The position numbers and the translations under genes are program-made. A DNA stretch of 19,197 bases from Pseudomonadota bacterium (GTDB lineage Bacteria > Pseudomonadota > Alphaproteobacteria > Rhizobiales > Beijerinckiaceae). The stretch lies in NCBI GenBank assembly GCA_023386115.1, contig JAEWKL010000018.1:1-19197 (forward strand), given 5' to 3'. Below the pieces are notes generated by a model. The model had not been told where the DNA came from, did no database searches, and saw only the letters and a list, made by a program, of their open reading frames with translations. Each line of letters opens with the position of its first letter. Within the stretch, counting starts at the first letter, position 1. Below are positions 1 through 8,921 of this stretch, in pieces.

Positions 1-17
1 GCCCCGCCCGGACCGCC

Positions 18-998
<981 letters not shown>

Positions 999-1073
999 GG
1001 TGTGTCTCTCCCTCAAGGGCGCGTCGTCCGCCGCACGGGTAGCGGAAATCCGGGCTGTCGTCGAGGTATGTCG

Positions 1074-1094
1074 ATTTATACAGTTTGTGACTGT
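1074..1094 (-). promoter_or_regulatory. Possible cysK promoter/operator with a perfect inverted repeat
   Basis: The 336-base gap between cysK and the divergent NADH dehydrogenase gene contains a short AT-rich island in GC-rich DNA. In it, ACAGT (1080-1084) and ACTGT (1090-1094) form a perfect 5-bp inverted repeat with a 5-nt spacer. Read on the minus strand, the repeat is followed at once by TATAAA, which resembles a -10 element about 80 nt before the cysK start. A repressor bound here would block that promoter. The regulator is unknown. No convincing -35 hexamer was found, and I see nothing else definable in the rest of the gap. Confidence 0.35.
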
Positions 1095-1334
1095 GAAATA
1101 GAGGATCCTGGGCTGCGCGCCGCCGGCCGGAAGGGTGCCGGCGCGCCCGGGTTGACCGCCCCCGCTGCCGACGACGCAGCCGGAATAAAGAGGGGGTCCC
1201 GCGGCACGCCCCGGTGTCGTAACCTTGGGTCACGATGTTGCTCCGGCAAGTCCCGATCCGGCAGGTTCCCACCCCGCAAGTCCCTTCGGGACGGGCCTCC
1301 GGTCCGGCAGCCTGTCATCCCCCGCGAGAGCCGC

Positions 1335-2714
1335 ATGTCCGAGACCCTGCACCGCACCCCGCTCGAACCCACCCCCGGCGACGGGGCGCCTTCGGTGCCG
1401 CCTCCGGCCGCGGGGCCGCACCGGGTGGTGATCGTCGGCGGCGGCTTCGGCGGCCTCACCACGGCCCGGGGGCTCGGCGGCGCCGAGGGCATCGCGGTCA
1501 CGCTGATCGACCGGCGCAACCACCACCTGTTCCAGCCCCTCCTGTATCAGGTCGCCACCGCGGTGATCGCGCCGGGCGAGATCGCCGAGCCGATCCGGGC
1601 GATCCTGCGCTGGGACCGCAATGTCAGCGTGCTGATGGGCGAGGTCGAGGGCGTCGACACCGAGGAGCGCGCCGTGCGTCTGCGCGACGGCACCCGCATC
1701 CCCTACGACACGCTGGTCCTCGCCACGGGCGCCACGCACAGCTATTTCGGCCACCCGGAATGGGAGCGCTACGCCCCGGGCCTCAAGACGCTCGACGATG
1801 CCCGCCGGATCCGGGCCCGGGTGCTCCTCGCCTTCGAGGCGGCCGAGCGCGAGGACGACCCGGCCGCCCGCGCGCGGCTCATGACCTTCGCGGTGATCGG
1901 CGGCGGGCCGACAGGCGTCGAGATGGCAGGCGCCATCGCGGGTCTCGCCCACCATGCCCTGTCGCAGGATTTCCGCCGCATCGACCCGAAGCAGGCCCGG
2001 ATCCTCTTGATCGAGGCGGCGCCCCGGGTGCTCGGCACCTTCACGGAGGATCTCTCGGCCTATGCGCGCCGCTCATTGGAGCGCCTCGGCGTCACGGTGC
2101 TGACCGAGCACGCGGTCGAGGACGTGTCGGAGGAGGGGGTCACCGTGGCCGGCAAGCTGATCCCGGCGGCCACGATCGTCTGGGGCGCCGGCGTGCGGGC
2201 CTCGCCGGCGGGGGACTGGCTCGGGGTCGAGACGACGCGCACGGGCCACGTCCCGGTCGGGCCGGACCTCGCGGTCATCGGACGGCCGGGCATCTACGCG
2301 CTCGGCGACCTCGCCATGGCCAAGGGCGAGGACGGCAAGCCCCTGCCGGGCCTCGCCCAGGTGGCCGATCAGCAGGGCCGCTATCTCGGCCGGGCGCTGC
2401 GCGCCCGCATCCTGCACGGGACGGTGCCGAAGCCGTTCCGGTTCCGCAGCCGCGGCAACCTCGCGATCATCGGGCACAATTCCGGCGTGGTGCAATGGGA
2501 CCGCGTCAAGCTCAAGGGCTTCCTGGCCTGGCTGGTCTGGGGCGTGGCCCACGTCTACCTGCTGGTCGGTTTCCACAACCGCCTCGTCGTCACCCTGCGC
2601 TGGCTCTGGGCTTACTTGAGCTTCCAGCGCGGCGCCCGCCTGATCTCCGAGCGCGACGAGGCCGTCATGGCGCTGATCCGCGGCACCCCGCCGGGGCGGA
2701 TTCCCCCGCCTTAA
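1335..2714 (+). CDS. ndh: Type II NADH dehydrogenase (NDH-2), FAD-dependent, membrane-associated
   Basis: The protein oxidises NADH and reduces quinone without pumping protons, as a single-subunit alternative to complex I at the inner face of the membrane. It has 459 residues. The FAD-binding Rossmann motif VVIVGGGFGG is at about 31-40, the second nucleotide-binding motif GGGPTGVE at 189-196, and the quinone-site signature AQVADQQG at 341-348. A hydrophobic amphipathic C-terminal segment (about 397-430, rich in Trp and Val) fits the family's membrane anchor. The first 27 residues are a Pro-rich extension ahead of the fold. I chose ATG 1335 because it follows GCGAGAG. The open frame continues far upstream, but that part reads as antisense of cysK. 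The gene stands alone and ends before a strong hairpin. A related quinone reductase is possible but less likely. Confidence 0.92.
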   Translation: MSETLHRTPLEPTPGDGAPSVPPPAAGPHRVVIVGGGFGGLTTARGLGGAEGIAVTLIDRRNHHLFQPLLYQVATAVIAPGEIAEPIRAILRWDRNVSVLMGEVEGVDTEERAVRLRDGTRIPYDTLVLATGATHSYFGHPEWERYAPGLKTLDDARRIRARVLLAFEAAEREDDPAARARLMTFAVIGGGPTGVEMAGAIAGLAHHALSQDFRRIDPKQARILLIEAAPRVLGTFTEDLSAYARRSLERLGVTVLTEHAVEDVSEEGVTVAGKLIPAATIVWGAGVRASPAGDWLGVETTRTGHVPVGPDLAVIGRPGIYALGDLAMAKGEDGKPLPGLAQVADQQGRYLGRALRARILHGTVPKPFRFRSRGNLAIIGHNSGVVQWDRVKLKGFLAWLVWGVAHVYLLVGFHNRLVVTLRWLWAYLSFQRGARLISERDEAVMALIRGTPPGRIPPP

Positions 2715-2773
2715 GTGGTCGGGCGGGGCGGAGCGGCGGAGAGGCGATCTCGCAAGGGTGCCGCGTATCGTCG

Positions 2774-2811
2774 GCCAGAGCCTCTTTCCGGGACCGGAAA
2801 GAGGCTCTGGC
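2774..2811. terminator. Long perfect hairpin, likely bidirectional terminator
   Basis: Positions 2774-2791 pair perfectly with 2794-2811, an 18-bp stem around a 2-nt turn (in practice a small loop). The arm begins GCCAGAGCCTCTTTCC. It lies between the stop of the NADH dehydrogenase gene (2714) and the stop of the convergent monooxygenase gene (2920), where a shared terminator would be expected. There is no T-run on either side, so it may act as a transcript-end stabiliser or a dispersed palindromic repeat rather than a classical intrinsic terminator. Confidence 0.6.
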
Positions 2812-2919
2812 TTACGCTATGCGATCCGCCTGTCAGAGAGGTGATCCTCCCGGACCACCTGCCTTGGAATGTAACCCTTCCATCTGCGGTCCCGCCGGAT
2901 ATCCGAGCCGGACCACCGC

Positions 2920-4377
2920 TCACCGCGCCTCCCGCGGCACGAAGAACGGCGTCGGCTCCAGCTCGGCATCCTCGTGCGCCACCAAGCGGGGACCATGCGC
3001 GTCGGCCTGCGAGACGAAGAGGTCGCGCACCAGCGCTTGCGCCAGCCGCGTTGCCCCGATGCCGAGGCCCGGAATGTCGCCGGCCAGCGCGCCGTGGCTG
3101 AGTGTGACGCCCCAGTTGAAGACGTGCAGCAGGTTCAGCTCCGGCAGTTGGCCGGGCACCCGCTCCAGCATCTGCATGCCGTCGCCGAGATAGGGGAATC
3201 GGGCGGCTTCCGGGTTCGCTGCGGCGTGCTCCGCCGAGATCCGCTCGCCCCAGGTCAGCACCGCATCGCGAAAATCCTCCAGCTCCGGCCGCCGGGTCAG
3301 GTCGACGTCGAAGCCGACAGCCACCACGGCGGCGTCGACCGGGTAGCGCCCCTTCGCGGTCTCGACCACCAGGCCGTCCGGCCGCTCCTCGATCCCGCTC
3401 CAGCCCTCCTCGAAGCGCACCGAGAAGTTCGGGTGGCGGGTGCAGCGCAGGACCGATTCGTGCGGCGGCGGCGTGCCCTCGCCCATCATGTAGCTGGTGA
3501 AGGCCCAGCGCCGCGCATCGTCGAGGGCGGCGTAGCCGCGCAGGAAGCCCGGGAAGGCGGCCCATTTCGACTTGTTGACCTGCGGGAAGTGCGACCGGCG
3601 CACGAACAGCGTCACCTCCGCGGCGCCGGCTTCCAGGGCCGTGGCGGCGTTGTCGATCGCCGAGGCCGAGGCGCCGAGCACGGCGACCCGGCCGCCACGA
3701 AAGCACGAGAAATCGATCGGATCGGAGGAGTGGAACAGGCGCCCCTCAGCCCCCGTCGCGAAGGGCGGCATCCGCCGCCCGCCCGAGCCGTCGCGGCCGC
3801 AGGCCAGCACCACCTTGCGGGCATGGACCGTCTCGGACCCGCCCGGCCCCTCGATGCTGGCGCCGATCAGCCCCTCCGCCGGCCACAGCCGCGCCAGGCG
3901 GGTGTCGTTCTCGACCGGCACGCCCACGATGTCGCGCACGAACAGAAGGTAGCGCAGCCAGTCGAGGCGCGGGATCTTGTACAGGTCGCGCCAGCCCTCC
4001 TCTCCGGCTTGCGCCTCCCACCAGGCCCGGAAGGTGAGGGACGGAATCCCGAGATCCGGACCCGTGAGGTGCTTGGGCGAGCGCAGGGTCTCCATCCGGG
4101 CGAAGGTGCCCCACGGCCCCTCCGCCCCCCGGGATGCCTGGTCGATCACCCGGATGTTCGACACGCCCTCGCGCAGGAGCGCGAAGGCGGCGGTCTGGCC
4201 GCACATGCCGGCGCCGACCACCAGCACGTCCAGGGCGGGACGCCCGTCCGGGCCCTCGACCGGCAGGGTCCAGGGGGTCGGCGGATGATTCAGGCGGGCG
4301 AGATCGCGCCGCACCTCGGCGGCCAAAGCCGTCAGGCCCTTCACGGCCGCGCTCTCCTGGTGGATATCCATGCCCAT
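2920..4377 (-). CDS. FAD/NAD(P)-binding monooxygenase-like oxidoreductase
   Basis: This is a 485-residue flavoprotein related to flavin-containing and Baeyer-Villiger monooxygenases. An FAD-binding VLVVGAGMCG lies at about 51-60 and an NADPH-binding VAVLGASASA at about 231-240. Just before the second motif, FHSSDPIDF (His216) resembles the FMO/BVMO linker fingerprint, although the full FxGxxxHxxxW pattern is not met. A Trp-rich region at 118-145 and a late GFDVDLT segment fit the same family. The substrate cannot be read from the sequence. The start is ATG 4377, or ATG 4371 two codons later. The N-terminal helix before the first glycine motif is typical of this subfamily. The gene is divergent from an HCCA-isomerase-like gene only 18 nt away, so they may share control and perhaps an aromatic or thioether substrate pathway (inference). 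Confidence 0.8.
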   Translation of the reverse strand: MGMDIHQESAAVKGLTALAAEVRRDLARLNHPPTPWTLPVEGPDGRPALDVLVVGAGMCGQTAAFALLREGVSNIRVIDQASRGAEGPWGTFARMETLRSPKHLTGPDLGIPSLTFRAWWEAQAGEEGWRDLYKIPRLDWLRYLLFVRDIVGVPVENDTRLARLWPAEGLIGASIEGPGGSETVHARKVVLACGRDGSGGRRMPPFATGAEGRLFHSSDPIDFSCFRGGRVAVLGASASAIDNAATALEAGAAEVTLFVRRSHFPQVNKSKWAAFPGFLRGYAALDDARRWAFTSYMMGEGTPPPHESVLRCTRHPNFSVRFEEGWSGIEERPDGLVVETAKGRYPVDAAVVAVGFDVDLTRRPELEDFRDAVLTWGERISAEHAAANPEAARFPYLGDGMQMLERVPGQLPELNLLHVFNWGVTLSHGALAGDIPGLGIGATRLAQALVRDLFVSQADAHGPRLVAHEDAELEPTPFFVPREAR

Positions 4378-4384
4378 CTCGTCT

Positions 4385-4394
4385 GGAGGTCCTC
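4385..4394. promoter_or_regulatory. Two-way Shine-Dalgarno block between divergent start codons
   Basis: Only 18 bases (4378-4395) separate the start codons of the two divergent genes. Within them GGAGGTCCTC gives GGAGG on the plus strand, 6 nt before ATG 4396, and GAGGA on the minus strand, about 12 nt before ATG 4377. A single near-palindromic block may therefore serve both messages. Promoters for both genes must then lie inside the neighbouring coding sequences. Confidence 0.5.
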
Positions 4395-4395
4395 G

Positions 4396-5019
4396 ATGGT
4401 CGAACTGTCCTGCTTCTACAGCCTGTCCTCGCCCTGGTCCTATCTCGGCGGGCCGAAGCTCCAGGACATCGTGCGCCGCCACCGCGCCCGGCTGGTGCTG
4501 AAGCCCTTCGACTTCCAGGAGGTGGTGCCGAAGACCGGCGGCGTGCCGATCCGGACCCGGCCGCAGCCGCGACGCGATTATCATGCCGTCGAGCTCGCCC
4601 GCTGGAGCGACTATCTCGGCCTGCCGCTCCACGTGACGCCCCGGTACTACCCGATGCAGAACCCGGCGCCGAACTGGAACAAGCATGCCGGCTGGACCGT
4701 GATCGCGGCCCAACAGGCTGGCCTTGATGCTTTCCTGCTCTCGCACGCGATCCTGCGGGCGCTGTGGGCCGAGGAGCGCGACATCTCGGATGCGGGTGTC
4801 CGGCGGGCCATCGCGGACGAGAACGGCTTCGACGGCGCCGCCCTGGTGGCGGCCGAGCAAAGCGAGCCCGTCCAGGCCGAGTACCGCCGCAACGGCGAGG
4901 AGGCGGAACGCCTCGGCGTGTTCGGCTCGCCGACCATCGTGCACGACGGCGAGCTGTTCTGGGGCCAGGACCGGCTCGACTTCGTCGACCGGGCGCTCGC
5001 GAAGCGCCAGGCCCGTTGA
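4396..5019 (+). CDS. DsbA-family oxidoreductase, 2-hydroxychromene-2-carboxylate isomerase-like
   Basis: The 207-residue protein belongs to the thioredoxin-fold DsbA/kappa-GST group. NahD-type members isomerise 2-hydroxychromene-2-carboxylate in naphthalene breakdown, using glutathione. The N-terminal strand ends in SLSSPWSYLG (about residues 9-18), where the family's catalytic serine replaces the CxxC of DsbA. A helical insertion follows. The cis-proline loop GVFGSPT is at 174-180, followed by ELFWGQDRLDFV, which is characteristic of the family. ATG 4396 has GGAGG at ideal spacing. It carries no signal peptide, so it should be cytosolic. A true naphthalene pathway is not visible nearby, so the real substrate may be another glutathione adduct or aromatic compound. 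Pairing with the divergent flavin monooxygenase suggests joint use (inference). Confidence 0.85.
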   Translation: MVELSCFYSLSSPWSYLGGPKLQDIVRRHRARLVLKPFDFQEVVPKTGGVPIRTRPQPRRDYHAVELARWSDYLGLPLHVTPRYYPMQNPAPNWNKHAGWTVIAAQQAGLDAFLLSHAILRALWAEERDISDAGVRRAIADENGFDGAALVAAEQSEPVQAEYRRNGEEAERLGVFGSPTIVHDGELFWGQDRLDFVDRALAKRQAR

Positions 5020-5142
5020 AGGCGCTCTCCAAGCACTGCTCCGCGCAGGCCTGAACTGAGCCGGACGCATGGCGCTTGAGGCCCATCGTGCGACAAGGGG
5101 CGGGGGCCAGGCACGAACAAGGCCCCGGATGCGCGAGGAAAC

Positions 5143-6558
5143 ATGCACAACAGCGAGGCGATCTGGCGGCACGTCGAGGAGCACGCGGCGGCGTTCGTCG
5201 CCCTCTCCGACCGGGTCTGGGAGATGCCGGAGCTCAACTTCCAGGAGGTGCGCTCGGCCGCAGAGCACACCGCCATGCTCCGCGCCGAAGGCTTCCGGGT
5301 GACGGAAGGCGTCGGCGGCATTCCGACCGCCATGATGGGCGAGGCGGGGGAGGGCGGTCCGGTGATCGCGATCCTCGGCGAGTACGACGCGCTGCCGGGG
5401 CTGAGCCAGGAGGCGGGCGTGGCCCAGCACCGGCCCCGGCCCGGCGAGGGCGCCGGGCACGGCTGCGGCCACAATTTGCTCGGCGCCGGCGCGCTCCTCG
5501 CCGCCACGGCGGTGAAGGACTGGCTCGCCGCTCAAGGCGTCCCGGGGCGCGTGCGCTATTACGGCTGCCCGGCGGAGGAAGGCGGGGCGGCCAAGACCTT
5601 CATGGTGCGCGACGGCGTCTTCGCCGACGTCGACGTGGCGATCACCTGGCATCCGGGCCCGTTCGTGGCGATCTGGGAGCCGGTCTCGCTGGCAATCCAG
5701 CTCCTCGACTTCACCTTCGCGGGCAAGGCCTCGCACGCCGCGGCGGCTCCGCATCTCGGCCGCTCGGCCCTCGACGCGGTCGAGCTGATGAATGTCGGCG
5801 TGAACTACCTGCGCGAGCACATGCCGAGCGACGCGCGGGTCCACTACGCCTATCTGGATGCCGGCGGCATCGCCCCGAACGTCGTCCAGGCCGGCGCCAC
5901 CGTGCGCTACCTCGTGCGCGCCGCCGACCTGCCGAGCCTCCTCGATCTCGCGGCCCGGGTGCGCAAGATCGCCGACGGCGCCGCCCTGATGACCGAGACC
6001 ACGGTCGCGAGCCGGGTCGTGAGCGCGATGTCGAACCTGCTGGCGAACCCGCCTCTGGAGCAGGCCCTGCACGCCAACCTGCTACGCCTCGGCCCCCCGC
6101 CCTTCGACGCCGAGGACCGCGCCTTCGCGGACGAGATCCGGGCGACGCTGACCCGCGAGGACATCGTCTCGGCCCATCGCCGCTTCGGCGTGCCGGTGAC
6201 CGATGCGCCGCTCTGCGACACCATCGTGCCCCTCGGCGCGGTCGGCGAGCGGATGATGGGCTCGACCGATGTCGGCGACGTGAGCTGGGCGGTGCCGACG
6301 GTCCAGGCCCGCGGCGCCACCTACGCCATCGGCACGCCGGGTCATTCCTGGCAGATGACCGCCCAAGGCAAGACCCCCGCGGCGCACAAGGGCATGGTCC
6401 ACGTCGCCAAGGCGATGGCCGGCACTGCCGTGGACGTGCTGCGCGACCCCGATCTGCTCGCCCGCGCCAAGGCCGATCATGCCGAGCGGCTGGCCCGCAC
6501 GCGCTATGTCAGCCCGCTGCCGGAGGGGCTCGCGCCGCCGCTCGACATGGCGACCTGA
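5143..6558 (+). CDS. M20-family metallo-amidohydrolase, AbgB/aminoacylase-like
   Basis: This is a zinc-dependent amidohydrolase of the M20 family, 471 residues, close in length and layout to the p-aminobenzoyl-glutamate hydrolase subunit AbgB. Metal-site motifs are GEYDALPG at about 79-86, GHGCGHN at 105-111 and PAEEGG at 143-148, with ITWHPG at 167-172 and a late TPGHSWQ at 398-404. The segment from about 185 to 300 is the dimerisation (lid) domain, with GKASHAAAAPH. ATG 5143 follows AGGA by 5 nt. The protein has no signal peptide. No abgA partner or transporter is present, so hydrolysis of an N-acyl amino acid or an aminobenzoyl-glutamate-like amide is as far as the call can go. Its stop codon lies within a 14-bp tandem duplication shared with the convergent gene. 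Confidence 0.87.
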   Translation: MHNSEAIWRHVEEHAAAFVALSDRVWEMPELNFQEVRSAAEHTAMLRAEGFRVTEGVGGIPTAMMGEAGEGGPVIAILGEYDALPGLSQEAGVAQHRPRPGEGAGHGCGHNLLGAGALLAATAVKDWLAAQGVPGRVRYYGCPAEEGGAAKTFMVRDGVFADVDVAITWHPGPFVAIWEPVSLAIQLLDFTFAGKASHAAAAPHLGRSALDAVELMNVGVNYLREHMPSDARVHYAYLDAGGIAPNVVQAGATVRYLVRAADLPSLLDLAARVRKIADGAALMTETTVASRVVSAMSNLLANPPLEQALHANLLRLGPPPFDAEDRAFADEIRATLTREDIVSAHRRFGVPVTDAPLCDTIVPLGAVGERMMGSTDVGDVSWAVPTVQARGATYAIGTPGHSWQMTAQGKTPAAHKGMVHVAKAMAGTAVDVLRDPDLLARAKADHAERLARTRYVSPLPEGLAPPLDMAT

Positions 6559-6576
6559 CCTCGGCGACCTGACCTC
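6549..6576. repeat. Perfect 14-bp tandem duplication across two convergent stop codons
   Basis: GGCGACCTGACCTC occurs twice head to tail (6549-6562 and 6563-6576). The first copy contains the TGA of the amidohydrolase gene (6556-6558). The second copy reaches into the stop codon of the minus-strand acetyltransferase gene (6575-6577). Confidence 0.9.
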
Positions 6577-6838
6577 AGGCCAGCAGGTCGCGATGCTCGC
6601 GGTGGCGTCTCAGCCACGCCGCCGCGTAGCCGCAGAGTGGCCGGATGCGCATCCCCTCCGCCCGGGCGGCCTCGGCCACGTCCTGCATCAACCGATCGGC
6701 GGTGCCGGTGCCGCGCAGGCGTGGGGGCGCGTAGACGTAGGAGATGACGAGGGTGCCGGGCTGGCGGCGATAATCGGCGTAGGCGACCTCGCCGTCCACC
6801 TCGAGCTCGAACCGGCTCTGCTCCGGGTTGTCACGCAT
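6575..6838 (-). CDS. Small GNAT-like N-acetyltransferase (Acetyltransf_CG/YjdJ type)
   Basis: This 87-residue protein resembles the small GCN5-related family represented by YjdJ. The segment FELEVDGEVAYADYRRQPG forms the opening strands, ISYVYAPPRLRGTGTADRLM carries the acetyl-CoA-binding RGTGTA loop (about residues 42-47), and PLCGYAAAWLRRH near the C-terminus is the conserved Cys/Tyr region seen in these proteins. The acceptor is unknown; members of the family are largely uncharacterised. ATG 6838 is the first ATG but has no good ribosome-binding site. It converges on the amidohydrolase gene with a 16-nt gap. Confidence 0.85.
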   Translation of the reverse strand: MRDNPEQSRFELEVDGEVAYADYRRQPGTLVISYVYAPPRLRGTGTADRLMQDVAEAARAEGMRIRPLCGYAAAWLRRHREHRDLLA

Positions 6839-7145
6839 GGGGGCTGATCCGGGCTAGCGGTGTGTGAGGGAAAAATGGGGCAGGGAGCTGTGCGGTTCCG
6901 TCGCCAGGACGCACGGCGCTTGCCGCGAGCATCCCTCCGGCCTCCGCTGCTTCAGGATCCACAGCCGATACGCGAGCCACCAAGCGGACGGAGAGGCGCG
7001 CTCTCCGAGAGGACGCGCACTCGGACCGAGACAGCGGTCGGACCGGTCTAGCCACCCGCAGGGAACACGGGAGGTCCCGCTCTGGTTCTGTCTCCCTGAC
7101 GGCCCGACGCGCCGCGGAGGCACGGCCCACAACCTCGTGAGCCCC
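6839..7145. other. 307-base gap with no supported gene
   Basis: The gap lies upstream of the acetyltransferase gene and downstream of the histidine kinase gene, both on the minus strand. Several frames are open but show no recognisable protein, no good ribosome-binding site and no codon pattern to favour one. A short hairpin (CGGAGAG at 6989-6995 with CTCTCCG at 7001-7007, 5-nt loop) is the only structure I see. It could be a weak terminator for the kinase gene, but no T-run follows. Confidence 0.5.
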
Positions 7146-8675
7146 TCACGCCGCCCGGACCGGCCGCACGGGGGCCTCCTCCGCCAGGGCGGGCAGCGCG
7201 TCCATCACCCGGGTCGCCGGGAAGGTGACGATCACCTCGGTGCCCTCGCGCGGGCGCGACTTCAGCTGGAAGCCGCCGCCATGCAGGTCGACGAGGCCCT
7301 TGACGATCGGCAGCCCCAAGCCCGATCCCTGCTCGGCGGTCTTGATCGCGAGCGAGCCGCGGCCGAAGGAGGACATCACGGTCGGGATTTCCTCCTCGGG
7401 AATGCCCGGGCCGGTATCCTTCACGCTGAGATACTGCCCCCCCGACGAGGTCCAGCCGACCTTGATGATGATCTCGCCCCCCGGCGGCGTGAACTTGATC
7501 GCGTTCGACAGGATGTTGAGCACGATCTGGCGCAGGGCCCGCTCGTCGGCCCAGAGCCGCGGCAGGGTGGGGTCGATCAGCTCGCGGAAGGTCTGGTTCT
7601 TGGCCCGGGCGCGCAGCGCCATCATGTGCCGGCCCTCCTCCACCACGTAGGCGAGCCGCAGGGCCTCCTCGTTCAGCTCGTAGCGCCCGGCCTCGATGCG
7701 CGAGAGATCGAGGATCTCGTTGATGAGGTTGAGCAGGTGCAGGCCGCTGTCGTGGATGTCGGTCGAGTATTCCTGGTAGGAGGCCGAGGAATGCGGGCCG
7801 AACACCTCGTTCTTCATCACCTCCGAGAAGCCCAGGATGGCGTTGAGCGGCGTGCGCAGCTCATGGCTCATGGTCGCGAGGAAGCGCGACTTGGCGAGGT
7901 TGGCCTCCTCGGCGCGCCGGCGCGCCTCGTCGGAATTGGCCTTGGCCTGCTCCAATTCGCCGAAGACCGCGTCCTTCTCGGCCCGCGATTGAAGGGCTGC
8001 GACCGTCGAGGCGTGCAGGTGGTTCGACAGGAACAGGAAGAACAGCTGCGCGCAGACCGCCATGCCGACGAGCAGGACCGATTCCGCCTCGCGCGACAGG
8101 CACAGGAGCGCCGCGGTGGCGGTGCTGAGCGGCAGGAGGCCCGCATAGGCGCCGAGCGGCACCGTGGCGGCGAGCATCGTGGTCACGGCGGACACGATGA
8201 CGAGCACGAACATCACGAAGGTGCGGGCGTTCGCCGCCTCGGCCTGGAACAGCATCAGCACCAGGAGCGCCCAGGCGACGCTCTGGACCACCTCGCCGAC
8301 GATCACCCGCCGGCGCGCGTTGCCGAGCGAGAGCGCGTCCGGGTCCTGCCGCAGGAAGGAGCGGGCGAGCGCGGTGTTCCCGGCGATCACCGCCAGCACG
8401 CCGATGCACCAGGCGCCGCTCAGGAGCGCGGGCGCCCAGAACACCGAGGCCGCGGCGATGCAGCAGGCCAGCACCACCAGCGGCAGGAAGGCGCCGATCC
8501 GGTACTGGGCATAGACGCGCAAGAGTTCGTAATCGAAGGCGCGCTCGAGGCCGATCGACGAAGTCAGCCGCTCGCGGGCGGAGCGCACGTCCCGCGCGAC
8601 CTTGCGCCGCCGGGCTGCCTCCTCCGCCGTCGGGCCGCGCCCGCGCTGGACCATTTCCGCCGTGACTTCGGACAT
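7146..8675 (-). CDS. Membrane sensor histidine kinase, PdhS/DivJ/PleC-like core
   Basis: The 509-residue protein starts with a charged N-terminal region, followed by about six membrane helices between residues 60 and 218, a coiled-coil linker (about 225-262), and a HisKA/HATPase_c core. The H-box FLATMSHELRTPLNA holds the phospho-acceptor His271. The N-box has Asn391 (LNILSNAIKF), the G1 box has Asp420 (DTGPGIP), and the G2 box is GSGLGLP at about 450-456. The dimerisation helix, with FGPHSSASYQEYSTDIHDSG, is typical of alphaproteobacterial kinases that act on DivK-like single-domain receivers. No PAS domain and no response regulator gene are seen here, so the partner and signal are unknown. 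The membrane part may sense the membrane state or a hydrophobic ligand (inference). ATG 8675 is the natural start; a GAGGGAG lies rather far upstream. Confidence 0.92.
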   Translation of the reverse strand: MSEVTAEMVQRGRGPTAEEAARRRKVARDVRSARERLTSSIGLERAFDYELLRVYAQYRIGAFLPLVVLACCIAAASVFWAPALLSGAWCIGVLAVIAGNTALARSFLRQDPDALSLGNARRRVIVGEVVQSVAWALLVLMLFQAEAANARTFVMFVLVIVSAVTTMLAATVPLGAYAGLLPLSTATAALLCLSREAESVLLVGMAVCAQLFFLFLSNHLHASTVAALQSRAEKDAVFGELEQAKANSDEARRRAEEANLAKSRFLATMSHELRTPLNAILGFSEVMKNEVFGPHSSASYQEYSTDIHDSGLHLLNLINEILDLSRIEAGRYELNEEALRLAYVVEEGRHMMALRARAKNQTFRELIDPTLPRLWADERALRQIVLNILSNAIKFTPPGGEIIIKVGWTSSGGQYLSVKDTGPGIPEEEIPTVMSSFGRGSLAIKTAEQGSGLGLPIVKGLVDLHGGGFQLKSRPREGTEVIVTFPATRVMDALPALAEEAPVRPVRAA

Positions 8676-8886
8676 CGCGATCGGGTCGTGCCGCTCCCTC
8701 GCCGCCAGAGACCGTCGGCCGGTCCGGGAGAGGCTGACCGAACTTCGTTAAGGTCCTCCTGCCGGAACCCCGCGAATGCGATGCATCGCCTCGTCCCACG
8801 CTGCCGCAGGGGTAGGGGAGGGCGGGTGTGCTGGCGCACATCGGCCCTGCTTGCCGAGGGTGCAGAGCGGCCGCACACAAGAAGTC

Positions 8887-8901
8887 CTGGAACCATTCCA
8901 G
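8887..8901. promoter_or_regulatory. Short perfect inverted repeat before the ior-like operon
   Basis: CTGGAA and TTCCAG flank a 3-nt spacer and end 20 nt before the start of the small subunit gene. This could be an operator or a 5'-UTR hairpin. It also contains GGAAC, the -35 core of EcfG stress promoters, but no CGTT follows at the required distance, so I do not call that promoter. Confidence 0.3.
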
Positions 8902-8921
8902 CCTCTCGTCGGAAGCGCACG

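Noticed and set aside
2974..4395. Long plus-strand open frame ahead of the HCCA-isomerase-like gene, and similar long frames opposite other genes
   Set aside because: They are antisense to well-supported genes. The Arg/Ala/Gly-rich products are typical of high-GC DNA without stop codons, with no recognisable domain.
4378..6072. Minus-strand frame continuous with the monooxygenase, suggesting a fusion protein of about 1050 residues
   Set aside because: The upstream part is antisense to the isomerase-like and amidohydrolase genes. The monooxygenase family starts near 4377.
6854..7132. Minus-strand open frames of 92-99 codons upstream of the acetyltransferase
   Set aside because: No start site with a ribosome-binding sequence, no motif, and two overlapping frames are equally open.
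8889..8918. EcfG-type stress promoter before the ior-like operon
   Set aside because: GGAAC is present but CGTT does not follow at 16-17 nt.
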